Shown: positions 45,774-55,573, numbered from the stretch's first letter. The stretch: DNA of 64,000 bases from Acidobacteriaceae bacterium (GCA_903970405.1 CAJCIT010000152.1:23237-87236); one strand, 5' to 3'. The notes: generated from the letters alone by a model not told the origin. Numbers and translations: made by a program.

Positions 45774-46679
45774 ATGCTTTTCAGATCGTCTCTTAGATCG
45801 CCTATTGGAAAAGTGTCGGCAGTGATCCTGCTCACTGTCGAACTGGTGCTCGTTATCTTTATTGGCGGCTTCGGATCGACGCCGAGCGCCACGGGCCAAC
45901 CGGTGACGGTTGCGCCGCGAATTGGATTCTCCCTCGCCCGCGACCGAACGCTGAGGCCGCTCTTCGGCCTGCCGGCAAACCTCGTTTTGGGCGGTGCAAT
46001 TTGGCGCGGCGCCACGCAGGCAGCCTTCTCAAGCACTGCCGGCCTGGTGCGTTTGCGCGACAGCGTCCTTCTGCAGGCTGTCGACGCTGCCACATTGGGC
46101 ACATTCGCTCTCGACGAACCAGCGCCTGTATTGGGCGTCGGTCCCGCTTCCGCCAATACGCAAGCGGCCCAGGCAGGTCACGCGGCCATCTGGCTGCCCA
46201 GTGGGAACGCGCTGGCGATGTGGACCGGCGAGGGGTTCACAGTGACCGACGTGGATCCGCTTCCCGGCGTAGTGGTCAGCCTCCTTCCTACCGGCACACA
46301 ATCGGCTGACCTGATGGTTCAAGTGCCTGGCGGCGGCGTTCACCTGGTCGCCGTGAGTCTCTCCAATGGCCAGTTGGTGAGCGACATCCAGATAGATGCC
46401 CAGGCGACGTCTGCGCATGTACAGAACGGATTCACCCTGCTCGCCACGGCGGCCGGATTGGCCGTGGTAGCCCAGAATGGCGTTCGTCACACGCTGGCTG
46501 GCATTCCCGCAGCGGTAAGGTTCGCGCCGGTCAGCGACGCGTGGGTTCAAGTGGAATCGGTGAGCGGCGCTCGAGCGTGGCTAGTCCGTCTCGACCGAAA
46601 CGCGCCCGCCGCCCGGACGCTGGACGCGTCAGAGATTCCGGAGCCGCGTATTCAAAGGCCGCACCGGGTAGCCATCTAG
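45774..46679 (+). CDS. Membrane-anchored protein of unknown function
   Basis: 301 residues from ATG 45774 (GGAG ten bases upstream). One N-terminal hydrophobic helix (VSAVILLTVELVLVIFIGGF) is followed by a beta-rich, periplasmic-looking region with short repeating strands (LRDSVLLQAVDAATLGTFAL; GVHLVAVSLSNGQLVSDIQI), reminiscent of a seven-bladed propeller, though I cannot assign a family. It precedes the next gene by 14 bases. Confidence 0.6.
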   Translation: MLFRSSLRSPIGKVSAVILLTVELVLVIFIGGFGSTPSATGQPVTVAPRIGFSLARDRTLRPLFGLPANLVLGGAIWRGATQAAFSSTAGLVRLRDSVLLQAVDAATLGTFALDEPAPVLGVGPASANTQAAQAGHAAIWLPSGNALAMWTGEGFTVTDVDPLPGVVVSLLPTGTQSADLMVQVPGGGVHLVAVSLSNGQLVSDIQIDAQATSAHVQNGFTLLATAAGLAVVAQNGVRHTLAGIPAAVRFAPVSDAWVQVESVSGARAWLVRLDRNAPAARTLDASEIPEPRIQRPHRVAI

Positions 46680-46693
46680 AGAGGAGATCGGCC

Positions 46694-48250
46694 ATGCGAC
46701 ACCTCATGCTTCTTCTTGCCTGTCTGGGTGGCTCGGCAAGCGCGCTGCGGGCCCAAGGCCTTGTCATTTATGTGCATACGCCGGGTTCGTCGTCCGATGG
46801 CACTCCGCTGGGCACGTCCTTTAGCTTCCCGGACACGGCGATTGGGGACCAGAGTTCTCAGGTGATGCGGACGCGGAACACTTCGGCGATCTACTCATAT
46901 GAAGTGGTTGCCATTTACTTCAGCCAGCAGGCGCCATTTACCGTCACTGGCACGGTGCTGGACAAGTGCGTGGCGCCAGGCGGAAATGAGGATTTCACCA
47001 CCTTCTTTACTCCCACTACCCTGGGAAGCGCGAACGACACCTTGCTCGTCAGTTCCACGCAGTTTAGCGCCGCGTCGGGCTGCAGTGGCTCGGGAGGCGT
47101 CCCTTCCTTGGTGAATTGGGCCACATTCACTGGACTGGGCGTGCCGGCCGTGATCGGTAGCGGCGGTGCGGGGGGCGGCGGGGGCGGCCAAGCCGGGGAG
47201 TTGACATTGACTTACACGGCGACTAACGGCGTAGTGAACACGCTGGCCAGTGGCAGTACGTTTGACTTCGGCCGTGTGCCTGAGAATCAAACCGTCACTC
47301 AGTTGCTGACGCTTACTAATTCGTCGGATCTTCCCGTAACGGTTCCCGCGATGGCCACCTCCGGGGCCGCATTCAGCATCGTTGGCGGCATTCCCAATCC
47401 GCTGGTGATCCAAGCGGGAAACCAGTACTCGTTCAGTCTGCAGTTCGCGCCCAACAATCCAACGCCTTTCACGGGAACACTGACGATTGGAGTTCAAACC
47501 ATCGGATTGACCGGCATCGGCTTTGAGCCTCCGTTCCCCGCGGTCACTCTCGCCTTCAATGTCGCCACCCTCGGCAATCAGCAGCAAGACCAGATCACGG
47601 TGAATCTGGCGGCCCCGGCGCCGTATGCGTCCACAGGAACGTTGACCATGCAGTTCACCCCAAGCTCGGATGCCGCGGCCATCGATGACGCCATTGTCTT
47701 TGCCGCCACTGGCGGGACGAACCTCACGGTGACCTTCGCCGAAGGCGCTGACGCGGGCGCTTATAACGGCACATCTTCGTTCACTTTTCAAACCGGAACA
47801 ACCGCGGGCGCCCTGACGTTCACCTTCACGATGGAAGGCGTCAATACTGTGACGCAATCCTTTACTCTCGCGCCGTCAGTGGTCCAAATCGCCACGGCCA
47901 ATGGAGAATGGCTGGCGCCGTCGCTGGTGGTCAATCTCACGGGCTATGACAATTCCTACAGCGTCAGCAATGTTGTCTTCACGTTCTACGATGCGAATGG
48001 CAACGCGTTGAGCCAGGGCGCCGTGACAGTGGATGCGGCATCCAGTTTCGCCCAGTACTTCAATTCGCAATCTGGAAACGGCGGAGCATTTGCGTTGCAA
48101 GCCAATTTTCCGGTGACTGGCTACGCCACGGGACCGAGCTGCCTGGGCATCAGCGATCCGCCAGCCAATTGCCTCCCCGCTTCGGCAGTCGACGTCACCA
48201 TCCAGAACAGTGTTGGCAAGTCTCAGGCGCAACACGTTGTCTTTCAGTAG
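46694..48250 (+). CDS. Secreted choice-of-anchor/HYDIN-type Ig-like protein
   Basis: 518 residues. ATG 46694 with GAGGAG upstream; an in-frame extension to 46541 overlaps the previous gene and is rejected. Signal peptide MRHLMLLLACLGGSASALRA. ASPM-SPD-2-Hydin-like beta-sandwich domains are seen at about 20-150 and 170-275 (FDFGRVPENQTVTQLLTLTN; FSLQFAPNNPTPFTGTLTIG). A Gly-rich linker separates them, and more beta-rich sequence follows. Likely a cell-surface protein; partner unknown. Confidence 0.7.
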   Translation: MRHLMLLLACLGGSASALRAQGLVIYVHTPGSSSDGTPLGTSFSFPDTAIGDQSSQVMRTRNTSAIYSYEVVAIYFSQQAPFTVTGTVLDKCVAPGGNEDFTTFFTPTTLGSANDTLLVSSTQFSAASGCSGSGGVPSLVNWATFTGLGVPAVIGSGGAGGGGGGQAGELTLTYTATNGVVNTLASGSTFDFGRVPENQTVTQLLTLTNSSDLPVTVPAMATSGAAFSIVGGIPNPLVIQAGNQYSFSLQFAPNNPTPFTGTLTIGVQTIGLTGIGFEPPFPAVTLAFNVATLGNQQQDQITVNLAAPAPYASTGTLTMQFTPSSDAAAIDDAIVFAATGGTNLTVTFAEGADAGAYNGTSSFTFQTGTTAGALTFTFTMEGVNTVTQSFTLAPSVVQIATANGEWLAPSLVVNLTGYDNSYSVSNVVFTFYDANGNALSQGAVTVDAASSFAQYFNSQSGNGGAFALQANFPVTGYATGPSCLGISDPPANCLPASAVDVTIQNSVGKSQAQHVVFQ

Positions 48251-48292
48251 GGCTCGGGCCGGAGCCGGCAGATCGGCGGGTTAGGCTGAGGT

Positions 48293-49090
48293 ATGCGGCC
48301 GGTGGCGTTGACGATTGCGGGTTCGGACCCAAGCGGCGGAGCGGGCATCCAGGCCGACCTTAAAACATTTCATCAGTTCGGCGTTTACGGCGAAGCCGTG
48401 ATTACGCTCCTCACCGTGCAAAACACGCGGGCCGTCTCGGCCGTTGAAACAGTCCGGCCGGAGTTCGTCGCGCAGCAGATATCGGCGGTGCTCGCCGATA
48501 TCCCCCCCGGCGCTGTGAAGACCGGAGCGTTAGGCACAGCCGCTATTGTCGAAGCCGTGGCAGTGGCGCTATCCGATGGCCCGCGCATCCCTTTGGTTGT
48601 CGATCCAGTGATGGTTTCTAAGCATGGCTCGCCGCTCATGGACGCCGCAGCCGAGCAGGCGCTGGTGAAGCTCCTCCTTCCACTGGCAACTCTGCTCACT
48701 CCGAATGTGCCCGAGGCCGAAGCGCTCGCTGGAATGACGATCGCCGGTGAGCAAGAGATGGTGGAAGCCGCGCGCCGGATTCAAGCTTTCGGCGTGTGCG
48801 CTGTGCTCATCAAAGGCGGACATCTCACCGGCAATGAAGCAATTGACGTGTTGGTGGATGGAGACCGCGTGGTCCGATTCCCCGGCCGCCGCATCGACAC
48901 GAACCATACCCACGGCACCGGCTGCACCTATTCGGCGGCAATCGCCGCGGGACTGGCGGCCGGTAACCATCTGTACGACGCCATCGCGCGGGCGAAAGGC
49001 TTTCTCCAGGCGGCGATTGAAGGCGCGCCGGGACTGGGCCGGGGGCTTGGCCCAGTCAACCACTTCGCGCCAGTGGAGCCGCGAGCGTAG
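48293..49090 (+). CDS. thiD: Hydroxymethylpyrimidine (phosphate) kinase
   Basis: 265 residues. N-terminus ALTIAGSDPSGGAGIQADLK binds the pyrimidine, followed by TLLTVQNT, VVDPVMVSKHGSPL, TPNVPEAEALAG and the catalytic DTNHTHGTGCTYSAAIAAGL. It phosphorylates HMP and HMP-P in thiamine synthesis. It stands alone; no other thiamine genes or thiamine riboswitch are visible beside it. Confidence 0.93.
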   Translation: MRPVALTIAGSDPSGGAGIQADLKTFHQFGVYGEAVITLLTVQNTRAVSAVETVRPEFVAQQISAVLADIPPGAVKTGALGTAAIVEAVAVALSDGPRIPLVVDPVMVSKHGSPLMDAAAEQALVKLLLPLATLLTPNVPEAEALAGMTIAGEQEMVEAARRIQAFGVCAVLIKGGHLTGNEAIDVLVDGDRVVRFPGRRIDTNHTHGTGCTYSAAIAAGLAAGNHLYDAIARAKGFLQAAIEGAPGLGRGLGPVNHFAPVEPRA

Positions 49091-49101
49091 CAGGTTGGGC
49101 G

Positions 49102-49638
49102 CTACTTGCCCGGCGCAGGTTGCCCGGCCGTGGTCTGCGGCGCTTCCTTGGGCTGCATCCGGCAGTGCCAGTCACCGAAGGAATCCTTGTAGCAAAACCC
49201 GGCCGCTGTAAACGGCGCGTTTCCGCCAGCGTCGGCGCGCGTGCAGTTCTTGCCCATCGGGAAACCAAACGCCCCGCCTTGCCCCGGAATGTAGCAGGTG
49301 TAAGCGGTGTAGCTGCCGCGAATGCTGTAAACCGGCTGATTGGGGTCGATATCGGGCACCGAATCTGTCCAGGAATTGAACGGCCGAGAGCTCGGCGCCA
49401 CCTGAATCTTCAAACCCGAAATCAAATACAGGACGTCATTTCCTTCCTTTTCTCCAGTGACGCCGCAGAGGAAGTAAGTTTGCGCTTGCGCAGCACTGAG
49501 CGCGCCTTTGCTGGGATCCTTGGTTGACGCGCAAACCGCTGGATCGCGCGCCCCGTAGCGGGCCCCTGGATGCGATTGCGCCCATGCGCCAGTACCGCTC
49601 AAAACCATCGACAACGCCAGTATCTTATGTAAGTTCAT
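49102..49638 (-). CDS. Secreted cysteine-containing protein of unknown function
   Basis: 178 residues from ATG 49638, with GAGGA just before it. Signal peptide MNLHKILALSMVLSGTGAWA. The mature part has several Cys residues (VCAST, FLCGV, YTCYIP, NCTRAD, GFCYKD, WHCRM) likely to form disulfides, and no family I recognise. Its end converges on thiD, 11 bases away. Confidence 0.6.
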   Translation of the reverse strand: MNLHKILALSMVLSGTGAWAQSHPGARYGARDPAVCASTKDPSKGALSAAQAQTYFLCGVTGEKEGNDVLYLISGLKIQVAPSSRPFNSWTDSVPDIDPNQPVYSIRGSYTAYTCYIPGQGGAFGFPMGKNCTRADAGGNAPFTAAGFCYKDSFGDWHCRMQPKEAPQTTAGQPAPGK

Positions 49639-49859
49639 TGGTTCCTCATTTCTTTTGCGCCGCGGAAGAGTCCGAGGCTGCCTCAAATTCGCTGGTCACC
49701 CGGATAGCCGCTCGGCCGTATTTCAAGCAATAAGGCGCAGAACCAGGCGGGCAGCCCTCAACTATTGTCGGAGTCTCCGGCTCTTCGACCTCTCAAATCC
49801 GAATCCAAGCGGCGCGGGGAGGGTCATGAGAGATCATGTAAGCGGGGATCGGGCAGTAC

Positions 49860-50438
49860 ATGGCGATCGGGGAAAGCGTCACCCAGTGGCTGCATCTGTG
49901 GCGGGAGGGTGACCAGCAGGCAATCGAGCACGTGACGGATCTTGTGTATCAAGACCTGCGCCGTCTTGCTTCCTATTACCTCGATGGCGAATCGCAGGCC
50001 AACACGCTTCAGCCCACGGCGCTGGTCCACGAAGCTTATTTGCGTATCTCCGGCATTCGTGACGTCGACTGGCAGGGCCGCGCCCATTTCATATCGGTGG
50101 TCACCCACACCATGCGGCGCATCCTGGTTGACCACGCGCGCGCCCGCAGAGCGGCCAAGCGCGATGGATCAGTGTTTGACCCTTTGCCGGCCGCGCGCGG
50201 CAACGCGCAGATTGACATTCTCGCCATGGACCAGGTTCTTGAACGGTTGACTGAGCTTTATCCCCGCTGCGGCCAAGTTGTGGAACTTCACTTTTTCGGC
50301 GATCTGGAGTTTCAGGAAATAGCGGCCGTCATGAGCATCTCCCTGGCAACCGTCGAGCGCGACTGGCGCTTCGCCCGAGCCTGGCTCCAAAAGAACATGA
50401 CGCAGAAGACCATGTCTCCCCGGAAGCCGGCCAACTGA
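49860..50438 (+). CDS. ECF-type RNA polymerase sigma factor
   Basis: 192 residues. Region 2 (DLVYQDLRRLASYYLDGESQ, TLQPTALVHEAYLRI) and region 4 (LYPRCGQVVELHFFGDLEFQ, EIAAVMSISLATVERDWRFA) are clear. The TLQPTALVHEAYLRL-like stretch is typical of the ECF subgroup common in Planctomycetes and Acidobacteria, which is usually linked to Ser/Thr kinases instead of anti-sigma factors. The next gene is such a kinase and overlaps by one base (TGATG). Confidence 0.92.
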   Translation: MAIGESVTQWLHLWREGDQQAIEHVTDLVYQDLRRLASYYLDGESQANTLQPTALVHEAYLRISGIRDVDWQGRAHFISVVTHTMRRILVDHARARRAAKRDGSVFDPLPAARGNAQIDILAMDQVLERLTELYPRCGQVVELHFFGDLEFQEIAAVMSISLATVERDWRFARAWLQKNMTQKTMSPRKPAN

Positions 50439-53194
50439 TGCCCATTCACCACCAGCTTCCCGACTTGTTCGAACAGGCGGTGGGCTTGGCGCCTGAGGCC
50501 CGCGAGATCTTCCTGCTGTCGGCCTGTGGAAATGACTCTGCTCTTCTCGAGGAACTCCGCGAATTGCTCGCCGCCGATGAAGCCGCCGGCCAGGCCGATT
50601 CCTGGAATCGCTCCGCTTTGAGCAATGAAGCGGCCGTCGAAAGCCAATCGGAAGACCCTGGAATCGGTGAAACCATCGGGGCCTATCGCCTGGTGGAACT
50701 GATCGGCAAAGGAGGAATGGGCAAGGTCTACCGCGCTGTTCGCAACGACGCGGAATTTGAAATCAGCGTTGCCGTCAAGCGCATCAAGCTGGGCCTGGAC
50801 GCCCAACACATCATCGCGCGGTTCCGTTCCGAGCGTCAGATCCTTGCCGGCCTCGATCACCCGAACATTGCCCGTCTGTTGGATGGCGGCGTGGCCGCCG
50901 ATGGCCTGCCGTACCTCATCATGGAGTACGTTGAAGGCATTTCGCCGCCCGAATACTGCGAGCGAAATAAGTTCACCGTCCGGCAGCGGCTGGCGCTGTT
51001 CCGCCAGATCTGTTCCCCCGTCCACTACGCGCACCAGCGCATGGTCATCCACCGCGACTTGAAACCCGGCAACATTCTCATCGCCTCTGACGGCACGCCG
51101 AAGCTTCTCGACTTTGGCATCGCCAAGGTCCTGTCTCTGGACCTGCCCGATTCCGGCGGAGCGGCCACTGAAACCGCGTTGCACATGATGACCGCGCGCT
51201 ACTCGAGCCCGGAGCAAATCCGGGGCGACCCGCTCACCATGGCGTCCGACGTCTATTCGCTCGGTGTCATCCTCTATGAACTGCTCACCGGCCACTCTCC
51301 CTATCGCGACGTTACTCGCCCGCCGCACGAGTTGATGACCGCCGTCTGCAACGAGGCGCCGCAGAAGCCCAGCCTCTGGCTTCGCGAACTTCATGGCGAT
51401 CTTGACAACATTATTCTGAAGGCGCTGCGCAAGGATCCCGCCGCGCGCTACTCGTCCGTCGACCAATTTTCAGAGGACATCCTCCGCTACCTGGAGCACC
51501 GTCCTGTGGAGGCGCGCGGGGATAAGTTCCTCTACGTCGCCGCGAAACTGGTCCGCCGGAATCGCGTTGTCACGGCGGCCGCCGTCATCGTCCTCTGTAC
51601 GCTGGTGGTCGGCTTGATTGCCGTTTCTCGCGCCCGCGGCCGGGCCGAACAGCGCTTTAACGACGTCCGAAGGCTCGCTCATTCGGTGATGTTCGATTAC
51701 TCTGACGCCATCGATCGCCTGCCCGGCTCCACGCCTGTCCGCGCCCGCATCGTCAAAGATGCCCTGAGCTATCTGGACGGCCTTTCAAAGGAAGCCGACA
51801 CGCCCGAACTCCAGCGCGAGATCGTGGAAGCTTATGTCCGCGTCAGCGCGGTTCAGGGCGATTCGTATCAAAACAATTTGGGAGATGCCGATGCTGCCTT
51901 GGATAGCGTTCGCAAAGGGGCGGCTGCCGCTGAAAAGCTGCTGCGTGAGGATGGGTCGCCCGAAGCCATGGCCGCTGCCGCCGGGGCTTTCGCGGTGGAG
52001 GCATCGCTGCTTTACTCGGCGGGCGATCTGAAAGCCGCGGATCGTCAATTCCATCGTACAGTCGAGCTCCGGGAGTCCGTTGCCCGCGTTCGCCCGGACG
52101 ACATCGAGAACAGCATGGCGCTTTCCGCCGCGCTTCGGCGCCTCGGTGAACTCTACGGCAGTTCGGGCGCGCAAAGCATGGGAAAGACCTCCGAATCGGT
52201 CGATTTCTTCCGGCGCGCCGGGGACGCCACAGCCAAACTGAGCGCCAAATTTCCCGGTGACGTGCGAGTGGCGCGCGAGCGGTACGAGACCCTCCTCTCG
52301 CTCAGCCAGTCCGAGTCCAGCCTCGGACATCGGGATGCGGCGTTGACGAATCTCCTTGAAGCATCCGCTCAGATCCAGAAGGTGGTGGCCTCCAGTTCGA
52401 ATGATGTCAACCCTAGAGTGGAATTGGCGAATGTCGAGGTGCAGTTGGGCCAGACGCTGCTGGAGGCCCGCCGGGCCAATGACGCTCTTCCCCACATGGC
52501 TCGCTCGGCCGGAATTCTGGCCCAGCTCACCGCCGCCGATCCGGCGAATGCCATGTTGCGGCGAAGCCAGGGCATTGTTGAGAACCAGTGGGCCGCTGCA
52601 CTGCGCCTGGCGGGCGACACGAAGTCCGCTGTCCAACATAACCGCAGGTCGCTCGAAATCGCGGAGACCCTCAGCCGCGGGGCCCCGGATAGCCTTGAGT
52701 TCCGCGCCGACGTGGGCGCCGGTCAGCGCAAACTCTCGGATACCCTGTTGGCGGCCGGCGACGCCAAGGCCGCTTTGGATCACGCGGCGCAAGGCCGGAA
52801 GATCCTCTGCCAAGCAGCGCAATCCTCGAAGGACGCATATCTTGAAGCCAACTGCGGGCGGGCGCTGGTGGCGATGGGCAACGCTTTGCTGCGGCTCAAC
52901 AGCTCCTCGGCCGCCGTGGACGCCTATCGGAAAGCGGAAGAGATTGCCGCGCAACGTTCACGCGCCGACGCCGTCAATGCCATCTTCCGATCCGATCTGG
53001 CGCGCGCGCAGACGGGTCTCGGCTCGGGCCTCGCGCGGGTGGGCGAATACCGGGAAGCCGGTGAAATGTATCGAGCGGCTCTCAAAAACTTTTCCCTTCT
53101 GCGGGACGCCCGGTCGTTATCGGCCGAAGATTCCCATCGTGCCGAGGGAACGGCTCAAGGTCTCGCCGGCATCCAGCCCTTCCTGCGGCCGTAG
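50438..53194 (+). CDS. Receptor-type Ser/Thr protein kinase with TPR-like C-terminal domain
   Basis: 918 residues. The cytoplasmic kinase domain lies at about 78-350: IGKGGMGKVYRAV (P-loop), VAVKRIK (Lys), VIHRDLKPGNILI (catalytic loop), DFGIAKVL, and SSPEQIRGDP. A membrane helix follows near 375-395 (AAAVIVLCTLVVGLIAVSRA). The outer part has many TPR-like helices (ALFSARRLGELY-like segments; GDTKSAVQHNRRSLEIAETL). Co-translated with the ECF sigma factor, so the kinase may sense an outside cue and set sigma activity, as reported for similar pairs. Targets unknown. Confidence 0.92.
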   Translation: MPIHHQLPDLFEQAVGLAPEAREIFLLSACGNDSALLEELRELLAADEAAGQADSWNRSALSNEAAVESQSEDPGIGETIGAYRLVELIGKGGMGKVYRAVRNDAEFEISVAVKRIKLGLDAQHIIARFRSERQILAGLDHPNIARLLDGGVAADGLPYLIMEYVEGISPPEYCERNKFTVRQRLALFRQICSPVHYAHQRMVIHRDLKPGNILIASDGTPKLLDFGIAKVLSLDLPDSGGAATETALHMMTARYSSPEQIRGDPLTMASDVYSLGVILYELLTGHSPYRDVTRPPHELMTAVCNEAPQKPSLWLRELHGDLDNIILKALRKDPAARYSSVDQFSEDILRYLEHRPVEARGDKFLYVAAKLVRRNRVVTAAAVIVLCTLVVGLIAVSRARGRAEQRFNDVRRLAHSVMFDYSDAIDRLPGSTPVRARIVKDALSYLDGLSKEADTPELQREIVEAYVRVSAVQGDSYQNNLGDADAALDSVRKGAAAAEKLLREDGSPEAMAAAAGAFAVEASLLYSAGDLKAADRQFHRTVELRESVARVRPDDIENSMALSAALRRLGELYGSSGAQSMGKTSESVDFFRRAGDATAKLSAKFPGDVRVARERYETLLSLSQSESSLGHRDAALTNLLEASAQIQKVVASSSNDVNPRVELANVEVQLGQTLLEARRANDALPHMARSAGILAQLTAADPANAMLRRSQGIVENQWAAALRLAGDTKSAVQHNRRSLEIAETLSRGAPDSLEFRADVGAGQRKLSDTLLAAGDAKAALDHAAQGRKILCQAAQSSKDAYLEANCGRALVAMGNALLRLNSSSAAVDAYRKAEEIAAQRSRADAVNAIFRSDLARAQTGLGSGLARVGEYREAGEMYRAALKNFSLLRDARSLSAEDSHRAEGTAQGLAGIQPFLRP

Positions 53195-53342
53195 CTCTAC
53201 CCGCGCTGAACGCTTTTGTCCGCTCATGACAAGTGGGATATAGTACTTTCGGTGGCCTTCGGACATAGACATAAGCCAAGGTCTCAACCCGAGTAACAAA
53301 ACGAAACGTAACACATAGTCTTCTATCAGGAGGAGCATTTTT

Positions 53343-54005
53343 ATGACGCGTAGCTTAGTCTGCCTGTTGGCGGTGGCATCTTGTTCGATGTTTGCGGCGC
53401 AAAGCGACGATGCACGTCTTGCGCAATCGGCCGAGGTCTTGAAAGACATTGCCGGCGCCGGCGACAAAGGCATCCCCAAGGACCTGTTCGGCAAGGCGCA
53501 GTGCGCCATCGTCGTCCCGAATCTGAAGAAGGCTGGATTCATTGTCGGCGCCAAGTTCGGACGGGGCTTTGCTTCTTGCCGCACGGCGGGCGGTTGGTCT
53601 GCCCCGTCGGCGGTCCGGATTGAAGGCGGCAGCTTTGGCCTCCAGGCCGGCGGCGCCGAAAGCGACATCATTCTTCTAGTCATGGACAAGAAGGGCATGC
53701 TGCATCTGCTGGGAAGCAAGTTCACCTTGGGCGGCGACGCCACGGCAGCGGCCGGTCCGGTGGGGCGCGATACATCGGCGCAGACCGATGCCAGCCTGCA
53801 CGCTGAGATTCTTTCTTATTCGCGCTCACGCGGCGTCTTCGCCGGAATCTCTCTGGACGGCTCTACATTGCGTCCGGATGAGGACACGAACAAGGCGATC
53901 TATGGCCCCGGCGCCGATCCAAAGAGCATTCTCGCCGGCAAGACGCCCGCGCCGGCCGCGGCGAAAGACCTTCTCGCCCGCCTCGCGCAATTCGGCGGCC
54001 GCTGA
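53343..54005 (+). CDS. Exported SYLF-domain protein
   Basis: 220 residues, AGGAGGAG before the ATG. Signal peptide to MFAAQ, then a SYLF (Ysc84-like) domain: LFGKAQCAIVVPNLKKAGFI, VGAKFGRGFASCR, PSAVRIEGGSFGLQAGGAES, DIILLVMD. Eukaryotic SYLF domains bind phosphoinositides; the bacterial exported versions have no firmly known role. Single gene, convergent with the oxidoreductase that follows. Confidence 0.85.
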   Translation: MTRSLVCLLAVASCSMFAAQSDDARLAQSAEVLKDIAGAGDKGIPKDLFGKAQCAIVVPNLKKAGFIVGAKFGRGFASCRTAGGWSAPSAVRIEGGSFGLQAGGAESDIILLVMDKKGMLHLLGSKFTLGGDATAAAGPVGRDTSAQTDASLHAEILSYSRSRGVFAGISLDGSTLRPDEDTNKAIYGPGADPKSILAGKTPAPAAAKDLLARLAQFGGR

Positions 54006-54038
54006 ATGTATTAGGATTGCCTCGTCAAGGTCATCCGG

Positions 54039-55181
54039 TTACACCGTAACCCAGCCGCGCTTCAGCGCGCTTTCGGCGACTTTTTCCAACAGCACCATGC
54101 CGCGCAATCCATCGGCAAACGTCGGGTAGTTTATGGGTACCGATGGATCCGCGACATGGGCATAGAAATTCTTGAACAGTTGTTTGTGAGAATCGTCATA
54201 GCCTTCGCTGTGACCGCCCGGCAAATCGGCGAATGCGGCGGCAGCGGGGTACAGCAGCGAACCGTCCTTGATGATGATCTGGTTCGGTTCATTGCGATGG
54301 CCAATCCACAACGTATCCGGCTGTTCCTGATTCCAGGAGACGCCCGCCTTCGTTCCGAAGATGTCGAAGCTGAAGCGGTTCTTGCAACCGGCTGACATCT
54401 GGCTGACGGTGAACGAACCGCGGCCTCCTTCGCCCAGGTGAAAAAGCACTGCGCCAAAGTCGTCCGTATCCACGGGGAACTCTTCGTAATCGCCCGGCGC
54501 GAGTTTCTTGCCCGAGAAGGTCTCGACAGAGCCCTTGGGACGCTTACGCGTTTTGTGGAACGTATTCAAGTCGGCGCAGACTTCCGTGATGGGTTCGCCG
54601 GTGAGATGTTGCACCATGTCCATCCAGTGAGAGCCAATGTCGCCCATCGCGCGCAGCTTGCCATTCGAGTTCGAGTCGACGCGCCAGTTCCAGTCGGTGT
54701 CGTAAAGCAGCCAGTCCTGCGAATAGGTTCCCTGGGCAATCAGGATGTCACCCAAGTCTCCGTGCGCCACCATCTGCCGGATCTGCTGGACTAGCGGGTA
54801 GTAGCGCAGATTGTGCTGCACCGCATTGGGTAAGTTCTTCGCGGCGGCCAGATCCACCAGACTCTTGGCTTCGGCCGAGCTTAGGGTCAGCGGCTTTTCA
54901 CAAAGCACGGCCTTGCCGGCCTCGAGAGCCGCCAGCGACATAGGCGCATGATCCACATTGGGCGTGCAGATATGCACGGCCTGGATCTCGGGATCCGCCA
55001 ACACAGATTTCAAATCGGCGGTGGCATGCGGAATGCCGAATGTGTCGGCGAACCTCTGTGCTGTCTCCGGGCGGCTTCCCACCACCGTGGTGACTTCCAC
55101 TGTGCCGAGCCTCCGAACATTCTCCGTATGCACTTTCCCCATGAAGCCCGTGCCGACAATCGCGGTCTTGATCTTTGCCAT
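54039..55181 (-). CDS. Gfo/Idh/MocA-family oxidoreductase
   Basis: 380 residues from ATG 55181. N-terminal Rossmann fold with KTAIVGTGFMGKVHTENVRR, then HICTPNVDHAPMSLAALEAG and the family's VLCEKPLTLSSAEA containing the conserved E-K-P. The C-terminal alpha/beta domain includes DIGSHWMDMVQHLTGEPI and ends near the stop. An NAD(P)-dependent sugar or inositol dehydrogenase is likely; substrate unknown. It has no twin-arginine signal, unlike many relatives in this phylum. Confidence 0.88.
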   Translation of the reverse strand: MAKIKTAIVGTGFMGKVHTENVRRLGTVEVTTVVGSRPETAQRFADTFGIPHATADLKSVLADPEIQAVHICTPNVDHAPMSLAALEAGKAVLCEKPLTLSSAEAKSLVDLAAAKNLPNAVQHNLRYYPLVQQIRQMVAHGDLGDILIAQGTYSQDWLLYDTDWNWRVDSNSNGKLRAMGDIGSHWMDMVQHLTGEPITEVCADLNTFHKTRKRPKGSVETFSGKKLAPGDYEEFPVDTDDFGAVLFHLGEGGRGSFTVSQMSAGCKNRFSFDIFGTKAGVSWNQEQPDTLWIGHRNEPNQIIIKDGSLLYPAAAAFADLPGGHSEGYDDSHKQLFKNFYAHVADPSVPINYPTFADGLRGMVLLEKVAESALKRGWVTV

Positions 55182-55276
55182 TGAGGGTCTGCTATTCCTT
55201 TCGTCAATCTTTGTAACTCGGCCAGCCCAGGCATTGGAGGCCAAGCGGCCAACAGACAGACTATCGCATGGCTTCA

Positions 55277-55562
55277 GAGCCGCGACCGTCAGGGAGCGAC
55301 CGGTTGTGCTGATCTAGTCCCCGTCAACCGCTCGCTCCCTGCCTGTCGCGGCTCAGTCGGCGTGGTGCGTCTGTTTGGCTCCAGGATCTTTTCACACATT
55401 CTCACGTAGCGCGCCGCGATGATGGTCGCGACGTTAGCAGATCGCGCGAAGTCAACTCGTCCGAGGAATAACAGTCTGTGGGGGAATGTTGCCTCCGTAC
55501 CGGCTTATGTGCGGAGAGGAATAGTACCTGCTTCACCCGCTTGTTTAACGGTCGCGGCTCAG
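55277..55562. repeat. REPIN-like repeat pair plus a lone arm
   Basis: Forward arm 55277-55303 (GAGCCGCGACCGTCAGGGAG then CGACCGG), reverse arm 55331-55354 (CGCTCGCTCCCTGCCTGTCG then CGGCTC) and a further reverse half arm at 55541-55562 (AACGGTCGCGGCTCAG). Between them at about 55367-55398 is a diverged relative of the 22743 element (TTTTCAC...TTCTCACG). The whole 55182-55573 gap holds no gene I can support. Confidence 0.7.
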
Positions 55563-55573
55563 TCGATTCTCAA

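Noticed and set aside
49687..49859. Possible small gene or riboswitch before the sigma factor gene
   Set aside because: No conserved frame, no recognisable riboswitch core, and no clear promoter boxes.
50312..51466. Long open frame (384 codons) antisense to the kinase gene and the end of the sigma factor gene
   Set aside because: Same effect; the opposite strand encodes intact kinase motifs, and the antisense product has no recognisable domain.
52356..53243. Second long plus-strand frame inside the kinase gene
   Set aside because: Arg/Pro/Trp-rich shadow of the kinase C-terminal region without a ribosome site.
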